Source: Halorutilus salinus (GTDB taxonomy: Archaea > Halobacteriota > Halobacteria > Halobacteriales > Halorutilaceae). From it: a stretch of 64,000 nt of DNA. How positions within the stretch are numbered: the first letter of the stretch is position 1; each line of letters opens with the position of its first letter. The notes under the pieces are model-generated. The model made no database searches. It saw only the letters and a list, made by a program, of their open reading frames with translations, and was not told where the DNA came from. This document shows, piece after piece, positions 8,734-17,854 of this stretch. The DNA lies in NCBI RefSeq assembly GCF_026242195.1, contig NZ_RKLV01000006.1:62001-126000 (forward strand), read 5' to 3'. Position numbers and translations under genes: made by a program.

Positions 8734-10812
8734 ATGGACGAATGGTCGACGGACATAACGGTCGGTGGCTTCGGAAACCCGGCTGAGATGAGATGGATGA
8801 CCGTCCGGTCGTGGGACTCCTTCACCAGCCTCTTTGAGAACGCGGTACATCTCGACGCTGTCACGTACTGTGAATCGCCTGACCTCTTACTTGACCTGTT
8901 TGAGAAGGATGGGTTCAGTCTCGAATCGCTTGATATCGTCGTCGGCAACCGTGAGGAGTACCAGTCCGCTGTGAACGAGGTCGACGTGGCGCGTAGACTC
9001 TCCGAATACTACGCTCAGAATAAGCTGACAGTCCGTCTTAAGAATAGGAAGGTTATCCATGCCAAGCTATACCGCGCTGTCAACCCCGGCGACAAGGTTA
9101 CGCTCATCGCCGGAAGCCCAAACCTGTCGTACAACAGCTGGAGGAACCAGACGAATCAGGTAACCGTCTTCGAGACGGATCAGGGATCCAAGTTTGACAC
9201 GCGTTTCGTAGAATGGATAGAGGACTTCCGAGGGTACACCGACGATATTTTTCTGGAGGATCTGGCTGACCGTCTGGAGGAGGCTGACGACGAGGAGGAA
9301 CGCGAACGTAAGATAGAGCTATGGGTCGACAACCGTGACACCTCACTGACCGAACGCGGCGAACTACATACGAAGGCGGCGGAGGAGCTTGAGAAGGTAG
9401 GTGCTGATATAACACGCACGGTCGTAGAGTCAGACGATCCCGAAGAGGGGGACGAAACCGTGTACGTGGAACAGGGCGAGGACGGTGAGATACTGCCGGA
9501 GAATGAAGACGGTGAAGGGGATGTTACCTCGGTCAAGACGCCGGGGTACAGTATCACACTTTCTACGCAGAGCCTCGACGGCGGATACGTGAAAGACGTT
9601 GAGAACGAACTGAAACGTAGGGGTGCGGACGTTGGACCCAACACGATGACGGTACCTGTCGGTGAGTACACCGGCTATCTCAAGAGACAGTACAGCGTGC
9701 CGAAGCTCTGGATAGATCACGAACGCGTACATCTACAGGACGGCGAGCATCACCGTGTACTTACCGCTAACTCGGCTCCGGATTCCGAAACGGTCGACGA
9801 AGATCTGGAGAACATCGAGAGGTATGTCGAAACAGTCGACAGGTGGGGGGAGACCAACAACACGAATGCCGTGATGGCGCATATGTACGAGGGTATTATC
9901 TACTTCCTCTGGTCGCCGTTCGTGAACCTGTACGCGGAGTCTTTCTACGGTAGCGTCACACTCGACAACGTACTCCAGTACCTGTATATACACGGGGAGT
10001 CCGACGCAGGTAAGGACAAGTTCGTCGAGTTCTGTCTCCGTCTCATCTCAGACGACCTCGTCCGCAGTGGTGCGGACGGGGACAGTATAGGAAAGACACG
10101 TATACGTGCTCTACGCGGGATCGATACGGTGTTCCCGTTCGCTGTCTCGGATATCTCGAAAAGTACGATAGAGCAGATAGACACGTTGAGAAACTACTGG
10201 GAGGAGTCGTGGTCGCCCGGAAACGACGTGTCGTATCCGACGGTAATCTTCACGAGCAACGACTCACGCCCCAAGGACTGGTTCCGGAACCGGACGAAGA
10301 TGCTATATTTCGACGTTACGTTCCCTTCCGAACCCGAGGATGAGAACTTCATCGAGGCACAGCGCGACCTGAACGGGATACTCAACGAAAAGAACCATAT
10401 CTTCGCGTACGTCTCGCGGCGCGTTCTCAGGGACAGACCGTACGAGAACGCCACGGCTACGATCGACGACGTGCGTGAGGTACTCGTCGACCTGTACGGT
10501 GAAGCCGACAGACGGATCCCTGAGTACTTCCCCGAGAAGCCCGCTAACAGGGAGTACGATATAGGCAAACGCAAATGGAAAAGCGCCAGGGATCGCGGTG
10601 ATGTAACTTTCGAACGGAACGGTGATCATCTCATCGCCGAGTTCGATCTTGAGCAACACGAGGTATGGAGCTACAGGAAGATACTACCTACGAAGGCACG
10701 TCCTGATAAACAGGGTCGGAAGATCGTCATAAGGAACCCTGACCACTTCTGGAAATGGATCGATCAAGAAACCGGTGGGGAGGACGAAGGCTTCCTTTCG
10801 AGGTTCTTCTAA
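8734..10812 (+). CDS. PLD-family nuclease domain fused to P-loop ATPase-like domain; putative defence protein
   Basis: A 692-residue fusion. The N-terminal domain has a single HKD phosphodiesterase motif: His109, Lys111, Asp120, and GSPN at 127-130 followed by YNSW. PLD enzymes with one such motif, for example the BfiI nuclease, act as dimers. A linker rich in Glu/Asp follows (about 165-300). The C-terminal part (about 400-560) has a Walker-A-like loop GESDAGKD at 421-428, a hydrophobic strand ending VSDIS near 475, and a sensor-like strand ending TSND near 508 before an Arg-containing segment (RNRTK). This order recalls AAA+/SF3-type ATPases, but Asp428 replaces the usual Ser/Thr. It stands alone beside toxin-antitoxin genes. 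A role in restricting foreign DNA is inference; DNA repair is an alternative. Confidence 0.6.
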   Translation: MDEWSTDITVGGFGNPAEMRWMTVRSWDSFTSLFENAVHLDAVTYCESPDLLLDLFEKDGFSLESLDIVVGNREEYQSAVNEVDVARRLSEYYAQNKLTVRLKNRKVIHAKLYRAVNPGDKVTLIAGSPNLSYNSWRNQTNQVTVFETDQGSKFDTRFVEWIEDFRGYTDDIFLEDLADRLEEADDEEERERKIELWVDNRDTSLTERGELHTKAAEELEKVGADITRTVVESDDPEEGDETVYVEQGEDGEILPENEDGEGDVTSVKTPGYSITLSTQSLDGGYVKDVENELKRRGADVGPNTMTVPVGEYTGYLKRQYSVPKLWIDHERVHLQDGEHHRVLTANSAPDSETVDEDLENIERYVETVDRWGETNNTNAVMAHMYEGIIYFLWSPFVNLYAESFYGSVTLDNVLQYLYIHGESDAGKDKFVEFCLRLISDDLVRSGADGDSIGKTRIRALRGIDTVFPFAVSDISKSTIEQIDTLRNYWEESWSPGNDVSYPTVIFTSNDSRPKDWFRNRTKMLYFDVTFPSEPEDENFIEAQRDLNGILNEKNHIFAYVSRRVLRDRPYENATATIDDVREVLVDLYGEADRRIPEYFPEKPANREYDIGKRKWKSARDRGDVTFERNGDHLIAEFDLEQHEVWSYRKILPTKARPDKQGRKIVIRNPDHFWKWIDQETGGEDEGFLSRFF

Positions 10813-10856
10813 ACACCCCTACTTCCCCACCTCCACACGGATCAGCTCCGAGCGGT

Positions 10857-11252
10857 TTAGTACCCCTCTACATCCACACCGATCCTCTCAAAGTCGGAGA
10901 CGTTCCGTGTAACAACCGGAGCACCGATACCGCGCGCGACCCCGGCGATGAGAATGTCCGCCGAAAGATTAGGTTCGTAGTCGCCGGAGCCGCGTAGCTT
11001 GGCTTCGATACGCGCGGCTTCAAGCGCCTGAGTCCCGTCGAACGGTTCGACGGTGAGCCAGCCGAAGTCGGCGAGAACGTCGTCGAAGCTCGGTATCGGA
11101 TCCTCAACCATCATCTTCCCTACGGCTATCTCCTTCAGGTTGATACTCGACGTGACGAGCTTCTCGTTGCTGTCTTGTCTCTCTAAGAACTCCGCTACGT
11201 CCTCGTCTCCGCGCTGGTGATCCACGAGGAAGGTCGTGTCAAGAAGTTTCAT
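10857..11252 (-). CDS. vapC: VapC family PIN-domain toxin
   Basis: A 131-residue PIN ribonuclease. Acidic catalytic positions are visible: Asp5 in the opening LLDTTFLVD, a Glu in NLKEIAVG, and Asp residues in the SADILIAG segment near the C terminus, followed by the typical VTRNVSDF. PIN toxins cleave RNA, often initiator tRNA or rRNA, when free of antitoxin. The ATG at 11252 overlaps the vapB stop in TCAT (ATGA on the minus strand), so expression is coupled. The much longer open frame upstream is only the antisense of vapB. Confidence 0.9.
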   Translation of the reverse strand: MKLLDTTFLVDHQRGDEDVAEFLERQDSNEKLVTSSINLKEIAVGKMMVEDPIPSFDDVLADFGWLTVEPFDGTQALEAARIEAKLRGSGDYEPNLSADILIAGVARGIGAPVVTRNVSDFERIGVDVEGY

Positions 11253-11488
11253 TCGAGTGCTTCCCGCTGTCTCTCCGCCGAGGATTCCGACAGATCCCTT
11301 CTCTGCTCTTTGACGACTTCTTTGAGTTCCTCTCCTTCCTCTTCGAGCTTTCCGAAGGACTTCCTCCAGTCCGACTGTGCGTCCTCCACGAGGCGATCTA
11401 TCGTATCGCTGAAGCTCTCGTCCTCGCGCTTCTCCGCCGAGAGGCGTTCGTACACCTCCTCCCTGACCCCTATCGTCTTGGTCGTCAT
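11249..11488 (-). CDS. vapB: VapB-type antitoxin
   Basis: A 79-residue antitoxin. The N-terminal 40 residues (TTKTIGVREEVYERLSA) are the strand-helix-helix pattern of the DUF217/VapB DNA-binding family. The Glu/Arg-rich C-terminal half would wrap and inhibit VapC. The chosen ATG at 11488 follows an A/T-rich box by about 30 nt. An inverted repeat lies between this box and the gene, as expected for autoregulation by the VapBC complex. Longer upstream extensions in this frame read through the promoter and are rejected. Confidence 0.85.
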   Translation of the reverse strand: MTTKTIGVREEVYERLSAEKREDESFSDTIDRLVEDAQSDWRKSFGKLEEEGEELKEVVKEQRRDLSESSAERQREALE

Positions 11489-11501
11489 CGGTTTGTGTTT
11501 G

Positions 11502-11522
11502 TGTGCGTAAGCACAAAATACT
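11502..11522 (-). promoter_or_regulatory. vapBC promoter and putative operator hairpin
   Basis: TGTGC (11502-11506) and GCACA (11511-11515) form a 5-bp inverted repeat with loop GTAA, directly beside a minus-strand GTATTTT element (11516-11522) about 30 nt upstream of vapB. A repressor bound here would block TATA recognition. Inference. Confidence 0.45.
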
Positions 11523-11669
11523 TTTGTCGCCTGGATGTTTTGCTCGTCAGGATTACCGTAGACAAGGCACGCGGAACACTTCTCGGCTTGGCGTGCGGCG
11601 ACGCCCTCGTACACCCGTTCTGATACCACCCAAACTGTTATTCTCATAGACATGTAACTAATGATATAC

Positions 11670-12202
11670 ATGTCAAGTCCGGAGAAGTTCGTTCAGACCG
11701 AACTCCCCAAAAGGAGTACGAAAGGCTGGCTCGGATAGCAGAGAAGGAACGATAAATAAAAGCGAGGTTCAAGCCAAAGACCGAACGACCTACGGCGCTT
11801 TTCCTCGATACCAGCGCACTCTTCGCTTACTTCGACCTCGACACACGGGAACACGACGAGGTGAAGACGTTCTTCAGCGAACTGCTACCCGAGTTACCGT
11901 ACCGCCCTCCTTATACAGATCAGTACGTCGTCGACGAACTCGTCACGCCCCTTCTCTACAAGGCGGACAGGGCGAAAGCCACCAAGGCGTACGGATCCAT
12001 CACCGAATCCGAAGCCATACAGCTACTCTCGGTCGGCGACTCTGTCTTCGTTAAGACGTGAGAAGAGTTCGTTGAAGAAAACGAATCCGTACCGTTTACC
12101 GACCACACCGTAGGAGTCCAAGCGCGAGAGAAGGGCATCGGGTACGTTTTGACGTGCGACGGCGACTTCAAGAGCCTCGGTCTGAACAGGATACCTCGGT
12201 GA
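11670..12202 (+). pseudogene. Decayed toxin-antitoxin locus (antitoxin fragment plus PIN toxin)
   Basis: From the ATG at 11670 the sequence reads MSSPEKFVQTELP, like the start of a small haloarchaeal antitoxin. It then continues only after a frame change as EYERLARIAEKER, which hits a TAA at 11753. The same frame goes on as a PIN domain (LFLDTSALFAYFDLD, with the catalytic Asp of the first strand), broken by an in-frame TGA at 12059. It resumes with the C-terminal PIN motifs TDHTVGV and LTCDGDF before TGA at 12200. No start codon precedes the PIN part except a GTG at 11861 inside it. A frameshift and two nonsense codons make it a clear remnant. Confidence 0.75.
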
Positions 12203-12391
12203 CCCGTCATCAGATCTTTGGTCTCAGGGGTTACCTGTTTCCGACGTTCGGACAGCCTGTTTACGCCGCACCTCCCGTACCGCAAGAGAGTTCGGAGGTT
12301 GGATAAAACCTATGACAGAACATCCGACGGTTATGGCTTGCCCGTCTCTTCATACCGCCGAACTCATCCGTTCCGCGTCCTTACCCCGTCT

Positions 12392-12769
12392 ATGCTGTCC
12401 GAAACCAGAGAGAACGTACAGAGCATGAGGAAGCTTATCAACGACCTACAGGAGATAGAGGAGGTCGTCGACAGCGCGCCCGGTATCGTGCAGGACGCCG
12501 AACAGCTGGTGGGACGGGTGGAGAGCCTCGAAGGGGAGATAAGGAACCTGACCGACGAGGTACAGCAGACGACCGAGGAGATACAGCTCAGGGTCGAGAT
12601 GCGTGTCGAGGTCGCGGGCACGATAGCGTTCGCAACCCTCGCCGCCGAACGTTACGTGTCTGGGAACGGTATCGGAACCGTCGGCTTCTCTCTGCTTGCA
12701 GGTCTCTTCTTCCTCGCGTTTGTCGAGACGCTCGTCAAGAAGAAGAGGGATCTCGGTCATTTCCTCTGA
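12392..12769 (+). CDS. Coiled-coil membrane protein of unknown function
   Basis: A 125-residue protein. Residues 1-75 are almost entirely amphipathic helix (repeated I/V/L every 3-4 residues with E and Q). Two hydrophobic segments (about 76-92 and 95-112) and a basic end (VKKKRDLG) follow. The design is the same as the gene at 3819, so they may be paralogues. The ATG at 12392 is preferred because residues from the upstream frame look random. Its stop abuts the stop of the convergent MFS gene with zero spacing. Confidence 0.6.
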   Translation: MLSETRENVQSMRKLINDLQEIEEVVDSAPGIVQDAEQLVGRVESLEGEIRNLTDEVQQTTEEIQLRVEMRVEVAGTIAFATLAAERYVSGNGIGTVGFSLLAGLFFLAFVETLVKKKRDLGHFL

Positions 12770-13936
12770 CTACCGCGAACGCAACGCGGCTTCGTCGCCC
12801 CCTGTCGCGTCACCGTGCTCCGTCCTTATCAGAAGCGCGACCGCCCCGCCCGCGGCGGCGATAAGGGCGAGAACGCCGTACATCGAAGAGACACCGACGG
12901 AGTCAACGAGAGCGCCCGCGACCAGCTGTCCCGCGCCCGCTCCCGCGCCGAACGTGGCGCTCCAGACGAGCGTCTGCGCCGTTGATGACAACGAGTCGGG
13001 GGCGAGTGAGTCGGCGAGTGAGACGGCGGCGAGGTAGAAAGCCGCGAACGAGACACCCGTGACGAGGTGTGAGACAACCACGACGCCGGGCGACGATACG
13101 AGGTAGTAGACGGCGTACTTGACCGCGTACGCGAAGCCACCGAGTGCGAGCAGGTATCTGTAACGCGAAGTGAGACGGAACAGGTAGACGAAGCCTATCG
13201 CCTCCACGACTGTGAGAACGAACCATGCGACTCCCGTCGTCGTGTCTGAGCCTCCTATCTCGCGTACGTAGACGGAGAAGAAGTCGTTCCCCGATAACAG
13301 CGTGAAGCCGACGAGGGAGGCGGACGCGAGCAGTAGTAGGAACTCCCTGTCGGTAACGAGACGTACGGCGTCGCGTCCTACGACACCGACTGTGTTCGCG
13401 TCGCGCGACGGAACGCCCCACGCCGCGACGACGAGCGCCGCCATGCCGAGAGAGTAGACGTAGAAGATAACGCCGCTACCGAGTTCGGCGATGAGAAAGC
13501 CGTACCCGAGGCTACCGAGACCGAAGGCGATGCTACCGAACGCACGTACGCGCCCGTACTCGACGCCTGTCGAAAGGACGAGCGAGTCGGTGATAGGCGA
13601 TATAGGAGCGTAGAATACGGCGTAAACGACCGTCCCGGCGAAGAGCACCGCGAACGTCGCCTCGAAACGCGGTGCGAGAGGATACGCGAGGACGGCGACT
13701 GCCGTAACCGCCGCCGCGACCACGAGAACCTCGCGCTGTGCGCCTTTCCAGTCCGTAACTAAGCCCCAGACGGGCTGTGCCGCAGTCGCCGCGACGGTGA
13801 TCGTCGCGCCTATGATGCCCATCTGAACCCCCGTCATGCCTATATCTTCGAGGAAGATGTTGCGGAAGGTTCCAAAGCCGCTCAGTGCGGCGAAGTACGC
13901 GAGGTAGATCAGACGGTACCGCGTGGCTTCGTTCAC
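12770..13936 (-). CDS. MFS transporter (MFS_1-like)
   Basis: A 388-residue transporter with about 12 hydrophobic helices. The first helix region (YLAYFAALSGFGTFRNIFL) and the loop PVWGLVTDWKGAQRE correspond to the MFS_1-like group that contains nucleoside and sugar proton symporters. Substrate is unknown. The GTG at 13936 places the N terminus seven residues before helix 1; longer frames upstream are antisense of the PPC gene. It is divergent from the PPC-domain gene with about 145 nt between. Confidence 0.78.
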   Translation of the reverse strand: MNEATRYRLIYLAYFAALSGFGTFRNIFLEDIGMTGVQMGIIGATITVAATAAQPVWGLVTDWKGAQREVLVVAAAVTAVAVLAYPLAPRFEATFAVLFAGTVVYAVFYAPISPITDSLVLSTGVEYGRVRAFGSIAFGLGSLGYGFLIAELGSGVIFYVYSLGMAALVVAAWGVPSRDANTVGVVGRDAVRLVTDREFLLLLASASLVGFTLLSGNDFFSVYVREIGGSDTTTGVAWFVLTVVEAIGFVYLFRLTSRYRYLLALGGFAYAVKYAVYYLVSSPGVVVVSHLVTGVSFAAFYLAAVSLADSLAPDSLSSTAQTLVWSATFGAGAGAGQLVAGALVDSVGVSSMYGVLALIAAAGGAVALLIRTEHGDATGGDEAALRSR

Positions 13937-14080
13937 GGTTCGAACTGTGACGGAACCGTCTTTGTGGTTGTGGTACGGAAAGAGAAGACGGATTCGTGGT
14001 AGTGTGAGCAGGTGTCGGAACCGTCTTTGCCGTACGGAAGCACCGGTGGGCTTATGCGTCGCGGTTCGCACGTCTCTCAC

Positions 14081-14521
14081 ATGCCTTACAGACAGTTCGA
14101 GGGCGGACGCGAGTACCTCCTGCGTCTCGAAAACGGACGTGACTGGCGCGGACAGATAGAGGAGTTCGCCGACGAGGAAGGTATAGACGCCGCGTGGTTC
14201 AACGGTATGGGTGCGGCGACCGACGCCACCATCTGGTTCTACGATCAGGATACGAAGGAGTACCTGCCCAAGGAGTTTGACGAACCGTTCGAGGTTGCGG
14301 CGGCTGTCGGTAACGTATCCTTCCTCGACGGCGAGAGGTTCGCGCACACACACGTCCTTCTGACGCGTGAGGATGGGAGCACCGTCGGGGGACATCTCGA
14401 CTCCGCGACGGCGTTCGCGGGTGAGGTTTACGTCCGTGAGTTCGACGGACGTGTAGAGCGTGAACACGACGAAACGACCGACCTCGACCTGTGGTCGGAC
14501 GACAGCCTCGACGGTTCCTAA
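14081..14521 (+). CDS. PPC (DUF296) domain protein
   Basis: A 146-residue single PPC/DUF296 domain. Diagnostic features are YLLRLENG near the start, the AWFNGMGAATDATIWFYD strand pair, the HTHVLLT histidine cluster and GGHLDSATAFAGEVYV. Archaeal stand-alone PPC proteins form trimers; most have no assigned function, though plant members bind DNA through AT-hooks, which are absent here. The ATG at 14081 is chosen because the conserved domain begins four residues later. The stop interlocks with the convergent DCC gene (CTAA). Confidence 0.85.
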   Translation: MPYRQFEGGREYLLRLENGRDWRGQIEEFADEEGIDAAWFNGMGAATDATIWFYDQDTKEYLPKEFDEPFEVAAAVGNVSFLDGERFAHTHVLLTREDGSTVGGHLDSATAFAGEVYVREFDGRVEREHDETTDLDLWSDDSLDGS

Positions 14522-14940
14522 CCCGTCTCCGAACCCGATACGGCTTCCGACGCCTCGGCGAGAGCCTCTGCGTCGGTGCGTGCCCTTTCGCGTAGGTCGT
14601 ATACACCGTGGTAGTCGTCGGGTTCGCGTTCCCTGCGCGATGCGACTCCGACGACCTTCGATATGCCGCCGTACTCCGAAACCACGAGGTCGCTCGCGAG
14701 CGACGGCATACCTGCGCGTTCTGCGAGTTCGCCCGCCGCCGTCCGTCCGGCGTAGACGTTTCCCTCGTCGAGATCGACGAGGAACATAGCAAAAGGCTCC
14801 TCACCGAACTGTGACCGGAGGAAACGTTGCGCCGTCTCGTCTTCCCACGGTAAACCGTCGACGTCGCCGAGACGGTGTAGCGCCTTCGCCGCGGCGGAGC
14901 AGTAGACGCAGTCGCCGTCGTAGATAAGAACCGAGGGCAT
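14518..14940 (-). CDS. DCC family thiol-disulfide oxidoreductase-like protein (DUF393)
   Basis: A 140-residue protein with the DUF393 signature YDGDCVYCSAAAKAL just after the start. The CxxC pair suggests thiol-disulfide chemistry; the family name comes from the conserved DxxCxxC. No signal peptide, so cytoplasmic. The later GMPSLASDLVV and VVGVASRR segments match the second half of the family. The ATG at 14940 sits five residues before the first strand; the longer frame upstream overlaps the divergent gene at 15007 and is rejected. Confidence 0.85.
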   Translation of the reverse strand: MPSVLIYDGDCVYCSAAAKALHRLGDVDGLPWEDETAQRFLRSQFGEEPFAMFLVDLDEGNVYAGRTAAGELAERAGMPSLASDLVVSEYGGISKVVGVASRREREPDDYHGVYDLRERARTDAEALAEASEAVSGSETG

Positions 14941-15006
14941 ACGCAGTATAGCCGGCGCGCGGTTAAACAACCACCGGTCGCCACCGTTAATACCGAACCG
15001 CACGTC

Positions 15007-15267
15007 ATGATCCGTATGGGAACAAAGCTCAACGAGATCCACGGACTGCTCGAAGAACTCGAATATCCGGTCACCGGCGAGGAGGCTATAGAGAGCATCG
15101 GCGAAACGACGCTCCTGCTCGCCGACGGTGAAGAGAGTCTCGGACGTGTGATATCCGAGATCAACGACGAAAGCTTCGGTAGCGCGACGGAGCTGGAGGA
15201 GGAGATATACGCGAACCTGCCGACAGAAGCCGTCGGAGAACCCGGACAGTCGGAGGGTGACGCCTGA
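15007..15267 (+). CDS. DUF5789 family protein
   Basis: An 86-residue acidic protein like haloarchaeal DUF5789: a LNEIHGLLEELEYPVTGEEA segment followed by TLLLADGEESLG and a tail with LPTEAVGEPG. Function is unknown. ATG at 15007 or at 15016 (three residues shorter) are both possible. The stop is followed at once by the hisD ATG, so it heads a run DUF5789-hisD-aspS-pantoate kinase that is probably one transcript. Confidence 0.75.
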   Translation: MIRMGTKLNEIHGLLEELEYPVTGEEAIESIGETTLLLADGEESLGRVISEINDESFGSATELEEEIYANLPTEAVGEPGQSEGDA

Positions 15268-16560
15268 ATGCGCGTCCTCCGTTTCGACTCAGTCTCGCGC
15301 GAAGAGCGTGCTTCCATCATCGACCGTACTCCGTCGGCGGACGTGGAGGAGGACGTACGCCCTATAGTGGAGAAGGTTCGTGAGAAGGGCGACGAAGCTC
15401 TGCGCGGGTACACGCGCGAGTTCGACGGCGTGGAGGTTGAGGAGATACGGGTTTCGGATGACCGTATTGAGGATGCGCGCGACGCGTGCGACGACGGCGT
15501 TCTACGCGCCGTAGACGACGCGGCGGAAAGGATACGCGGCTTCCATGAGAAACAGGTACGAGACGACCGGAGTGCGTCCGAAAACGGTATCGAGGTCGGC
15601 AGGCGTTTCGTACCCCTCGGCTCGGCGGGGGCTTACGTACCCGGCGGCGGCGCGGCGTATCCCTCAACGGCTCTTATGACGGTGATACCGGCGCGCGTCG
15701 CAGGCGTCGAACGCGTCGTTGCGTGTACGCCGCCGCCGGTTCCGGACGCAACGCTCGCCGCCCTTGACGTTGCGGGCGCTGACGACGTCTACCGCGTCGG
15801 CGGGGCGCAGGCTATCACGGCGATGGGGTACGGAACCGAGACGGTCGCGTCTTGCGACGCCGTCGTAGGTCCCGGAAACGTCTACGTCACGGAGGCGAAG
15901 AGACAGGTACGTGACGACGACGGGGCGCGTATCGAGTTCCCCGCGGGACCGAGCGAGGTGGTCGTTATCGCCGACAGCACGGGCGACGCCGGAAACATAG
16001 CCGCCGACATGGTTGCACAGACGGAGCACGACGCCGACGCGAGCGCCGTACTCGCAACGACCGACGGTGAACTCGCGCGTGATGTCGCCGATGAGGTCGA
16101 GAGACGTGTCGAAGACGCGGAACGCTCCGAGACGATGAGTGCGGCGACGTGTGAGATACTCGTCGGCGACCTCGACGCGTGCATAGGCTTTGCAAACGAG
16201 TACGCACCCGAACATCTCTCGGTCGTAACGCGTGATGACGACGCCGTTCTCAGACGTATACGTAACGCCGGTTCCGTCTTCCTCGGAACGAACACTCCCG
16301 TTGCGGCGGGCGACTACGCGACAGGTACCAACCACGTCCTACCGACGGGAGGCGGTGCGCGTCTTCACGGAGGGCTTAACGTCGACGACTTCGTACGCGC
16401 TACGACGTACCAACGTCTCGACGAGGAAGGTGTCGAGCGCCTCGCGGAGACGGTCACGACGCTCGCACGCGCCGAGGGTCTTGAGGCGCACGCACGGTCG
16501 GTTGAGGAACGTCTACGTAGACAGGAACCGGAAGATATGAAACGTGAGAGCGACCCTTAG
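15268..16560 (+). CDS. hisD: Histidinol dehydrogenase
   Basis: Catalyses the last two steps of histidine synthesis, oxidising histidinol to histidine with 2 NAD+. The 430 residues contain the family motifs: [14 protein letters not shown], the zinc and substrate region [21 protein letters not shown], and [18 protein letters not shown]. Length is typical. It is the only his biosynthesis gene in the window, so the pathway genes are scattered, as is usual in haloarchaea. It begins directly after the DUF5789 stop and is followed 4 nt later by aspS. Confidence 0.96.
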   Translation: MRVLRFDSVSREERASIIDRTPSADVEEDVRPIVEKVREKGDEALRGYTREFDGVEVEEIRVSDDRIEDARDACDDGVLRAVDDAAERIRGFHEKQVRDDRSASENGIEVGRRFVPLGSAGAYVPGGGAAYPSTALMTVIPARVAGVERVVACTPPPVPDATLAALDVAGADDVYRVGGAQAITAMGYGTETVASCDAVVGPGNVYVTEAKRQVRDDDGARIEFPAGPSEVVVIADSTGDAGNIAADMVAQTEHDADASAVLATTDGELARDVADEVERRVEDAERSETMSAATCEILVGDLDACIGFANEYAPEHLSVVTRDDDAVLRRIRNAGSVFLGTNTPVAAGDYATGTNHVLPTGGGARLHGGLNVDDFVRATTYQRLDEEGVERLAETVTTLARAEGLEAHARSVEERLRRQEPEDMKRESDP

Positions 16561-16564
16561 ACGT

Positions 16565-17845
16565 ATGGAAAGAAGCTACGCCGCCGAACTTACACCGGGT
16601 GAGGATGTCGTCGTCAAGGGCTGGGTACACGAGGTACGTGACCTCGGAGGTATAGCGTTCGTCATACTCCGCGACACGTCGGGGAAGGTGCAGATAAAGT
16701 TGGACGACTCGGTCGACGAAGAACTCGTCGAACGCGGTACGTCGCTCTCGCGCGAGAGTGTGGTCGCTGTCGAAGGAACCGTCGAGGAGGAGGAGCGCGC
16801 GCCGACGGGTATCGAGATACTACCGACGGGGTTAGACGTTCTGAACGAGGCGGAACCCGAACTACCCCTCGACCCGTCGGGGAAGGTAGACGCGGAGCTA
16901 CCGACGCGTCTCGACAACAGGACGCTCGACCTGCGTAAGGACGAGGTGAAGGCTATCTTCGAGATACGCGGTGAGGTACAGGACGCTCTGAGGAAGAAGT
17001 TCCGTGAACTCAACGCGACGGAGATAAACACTCCCAAGATCGTCGCAACCGCAACCGAAGGCGGAACCGACCTCTTCCCCATCTCGTACTTCGAGCGCGA
17101 GGCGTTCATGAACCAGTCGCCACAGCTGTTCAAGCAGATGATGGTCGGTAGCGGTCTCGAACGCGTCTTTGAGATAGGACCTATCTTCCGCGCCGAGGAG
17201 CACAACACGCCGCGCCATCTCAACGAGGCTACGAGCATCGACTTCGAGAGCGCGTTTGTCGACGACGACGAGGCGATGGAGTTCTGTCAGGACGTAACGG
17301 TCTCGGCGTACGAACGCGTCTACGAGGACTGTCAGGAACAGCTTGACGCTATCGGTGTCGACCTTGAGGTGCCTGAAACGCCTTTCGAGTACCTGACCTA
17401 CGATGAGGCTATAGAGCTCGCCAACTCCGAGGGGATCGAGCACCAGCTCGAATGGGGCGACGACCTGACGACCAAGGCGGAGACGGCGCTCGGCGACGCG
17501 ATCGGCGAGCACTACTTCGTTACGGACTGGCCCGCGGACGCGAAGCCTTTCTACGTAATGAAGGACGACGAGACGGCGCGCGCGTACGACATGATGCATC
17601 CGCGTATGGAGCTTATGAGCGGGGGTCAGCGCGAGCACCGTGTTGACCGTCTACGTAAGGAGATAGAGGCGCAGGGTCTCGAACCCGAGGAGTTCGAGTA
17701 CTACCTACGCGGTTTCCGTTACGGTATGCCGCCTCATGCAGGATGGGGTCTGGGTCTCGAACGCCTCCTCGCCACGATGCTCGACATAGAAAACGTCCGC
17801 GAGGTCGTCCTGTTCCCGCGCGACCGACAGCGCCTCGCGCCCTGA
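16565..17845 (+). CDS. aspS: Aspartyl-tRNA synthetase, probably non-discriminating (Asp/Asn)
   Basis: Class II synthetase of archaeal type, 426 residues: OB-fold anticodon domain (1-100) and catalytic core with motif 2 ([14 protein letters not shown]) and motif 3 ([14 protein letters not shown]). Position 22 is His (GWVHEV) and position 80 is Pro (ERAPTG). In archaeal AspRS, His and Pro at these two places mark enzymes that charge both tRNA-Asp and tRNA-Asn, while Trp and Lys mark discriminating ones. Asn-tRNA would then be finished by GatCAB, not seen here. The ATG at 16565 follows the hisD stop by 4 nt. Confidence 0.95.
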   Translation: MERSYAAELTPGEDVVVKGWVHEVRDLGGIAFVILRDTSGKVQIKLDDSVDEELVERGTSLSRESVVAVEGTVEEEERAPTGIEILPTGLDVLNEAEPELPLDPSGKVDAELPTRLDNRTLDLRKDEVKAIFEIRGEVQDALRKKFRELNATEINTPKIVATATEGGTDLFPISYFEREAFMNQSPQLFKQMMVGSGLERVFEIGPIFRAEEHNTPRHLNEATSIDFESAFVDDDEAMEFCQDVTVSAYERVYEDCQEQLDAIGVDLEVPETPFEYLTYDEAIELANSEGIEHQLEWGDDLTTKAETALGDAIGEHYFVTDWPADAKPFYVMKDDETARAYDMMHPRMELMSGGQREHRVDRLRKEIEAQGLEPEEFEYYLRGFRYGMPPHAGWGLGLERLLATMLDIENVREVVLFPRDRQRLAP

Positions 17846-17854
17846 GGTGACAGA

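Noticed and set aside
8251-8850. Long minus-strand frame across the taw1 start and the intergenic region.
   Set aside because: It overlaps the real taw1 start in another frame, has low-complexity Ser/Arg-rich ends, and no domain or plausible start signal.
11861-12061. The 66-codon frame from GTG 11861 as a real short gene.
   Set aside because: It is an internal part of a PIN domain whose start and end lie in the same frame beyond stop codons, so it belongs to a pseudogene.
8422-12343. A 14-bp direct repeat (GTTATGGCTTGCCC at 8422-8435 and 12330-12343) bracketing the accessory block, as possible attachment sites.
   Set aside because: Several 14-bp matches are expected by chance in 64 kb, the flanks do not extend the match, and no integrase lies between. 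The first copy is also part of a probable promoter.
14199-15413. 404-codon minus-strand frame over the PPC, DCC and DUF5789/hisD region.
   Set aside because: Arg/Ser-rich translation typical of an antisense frame; four well-supported genes occupy the region.
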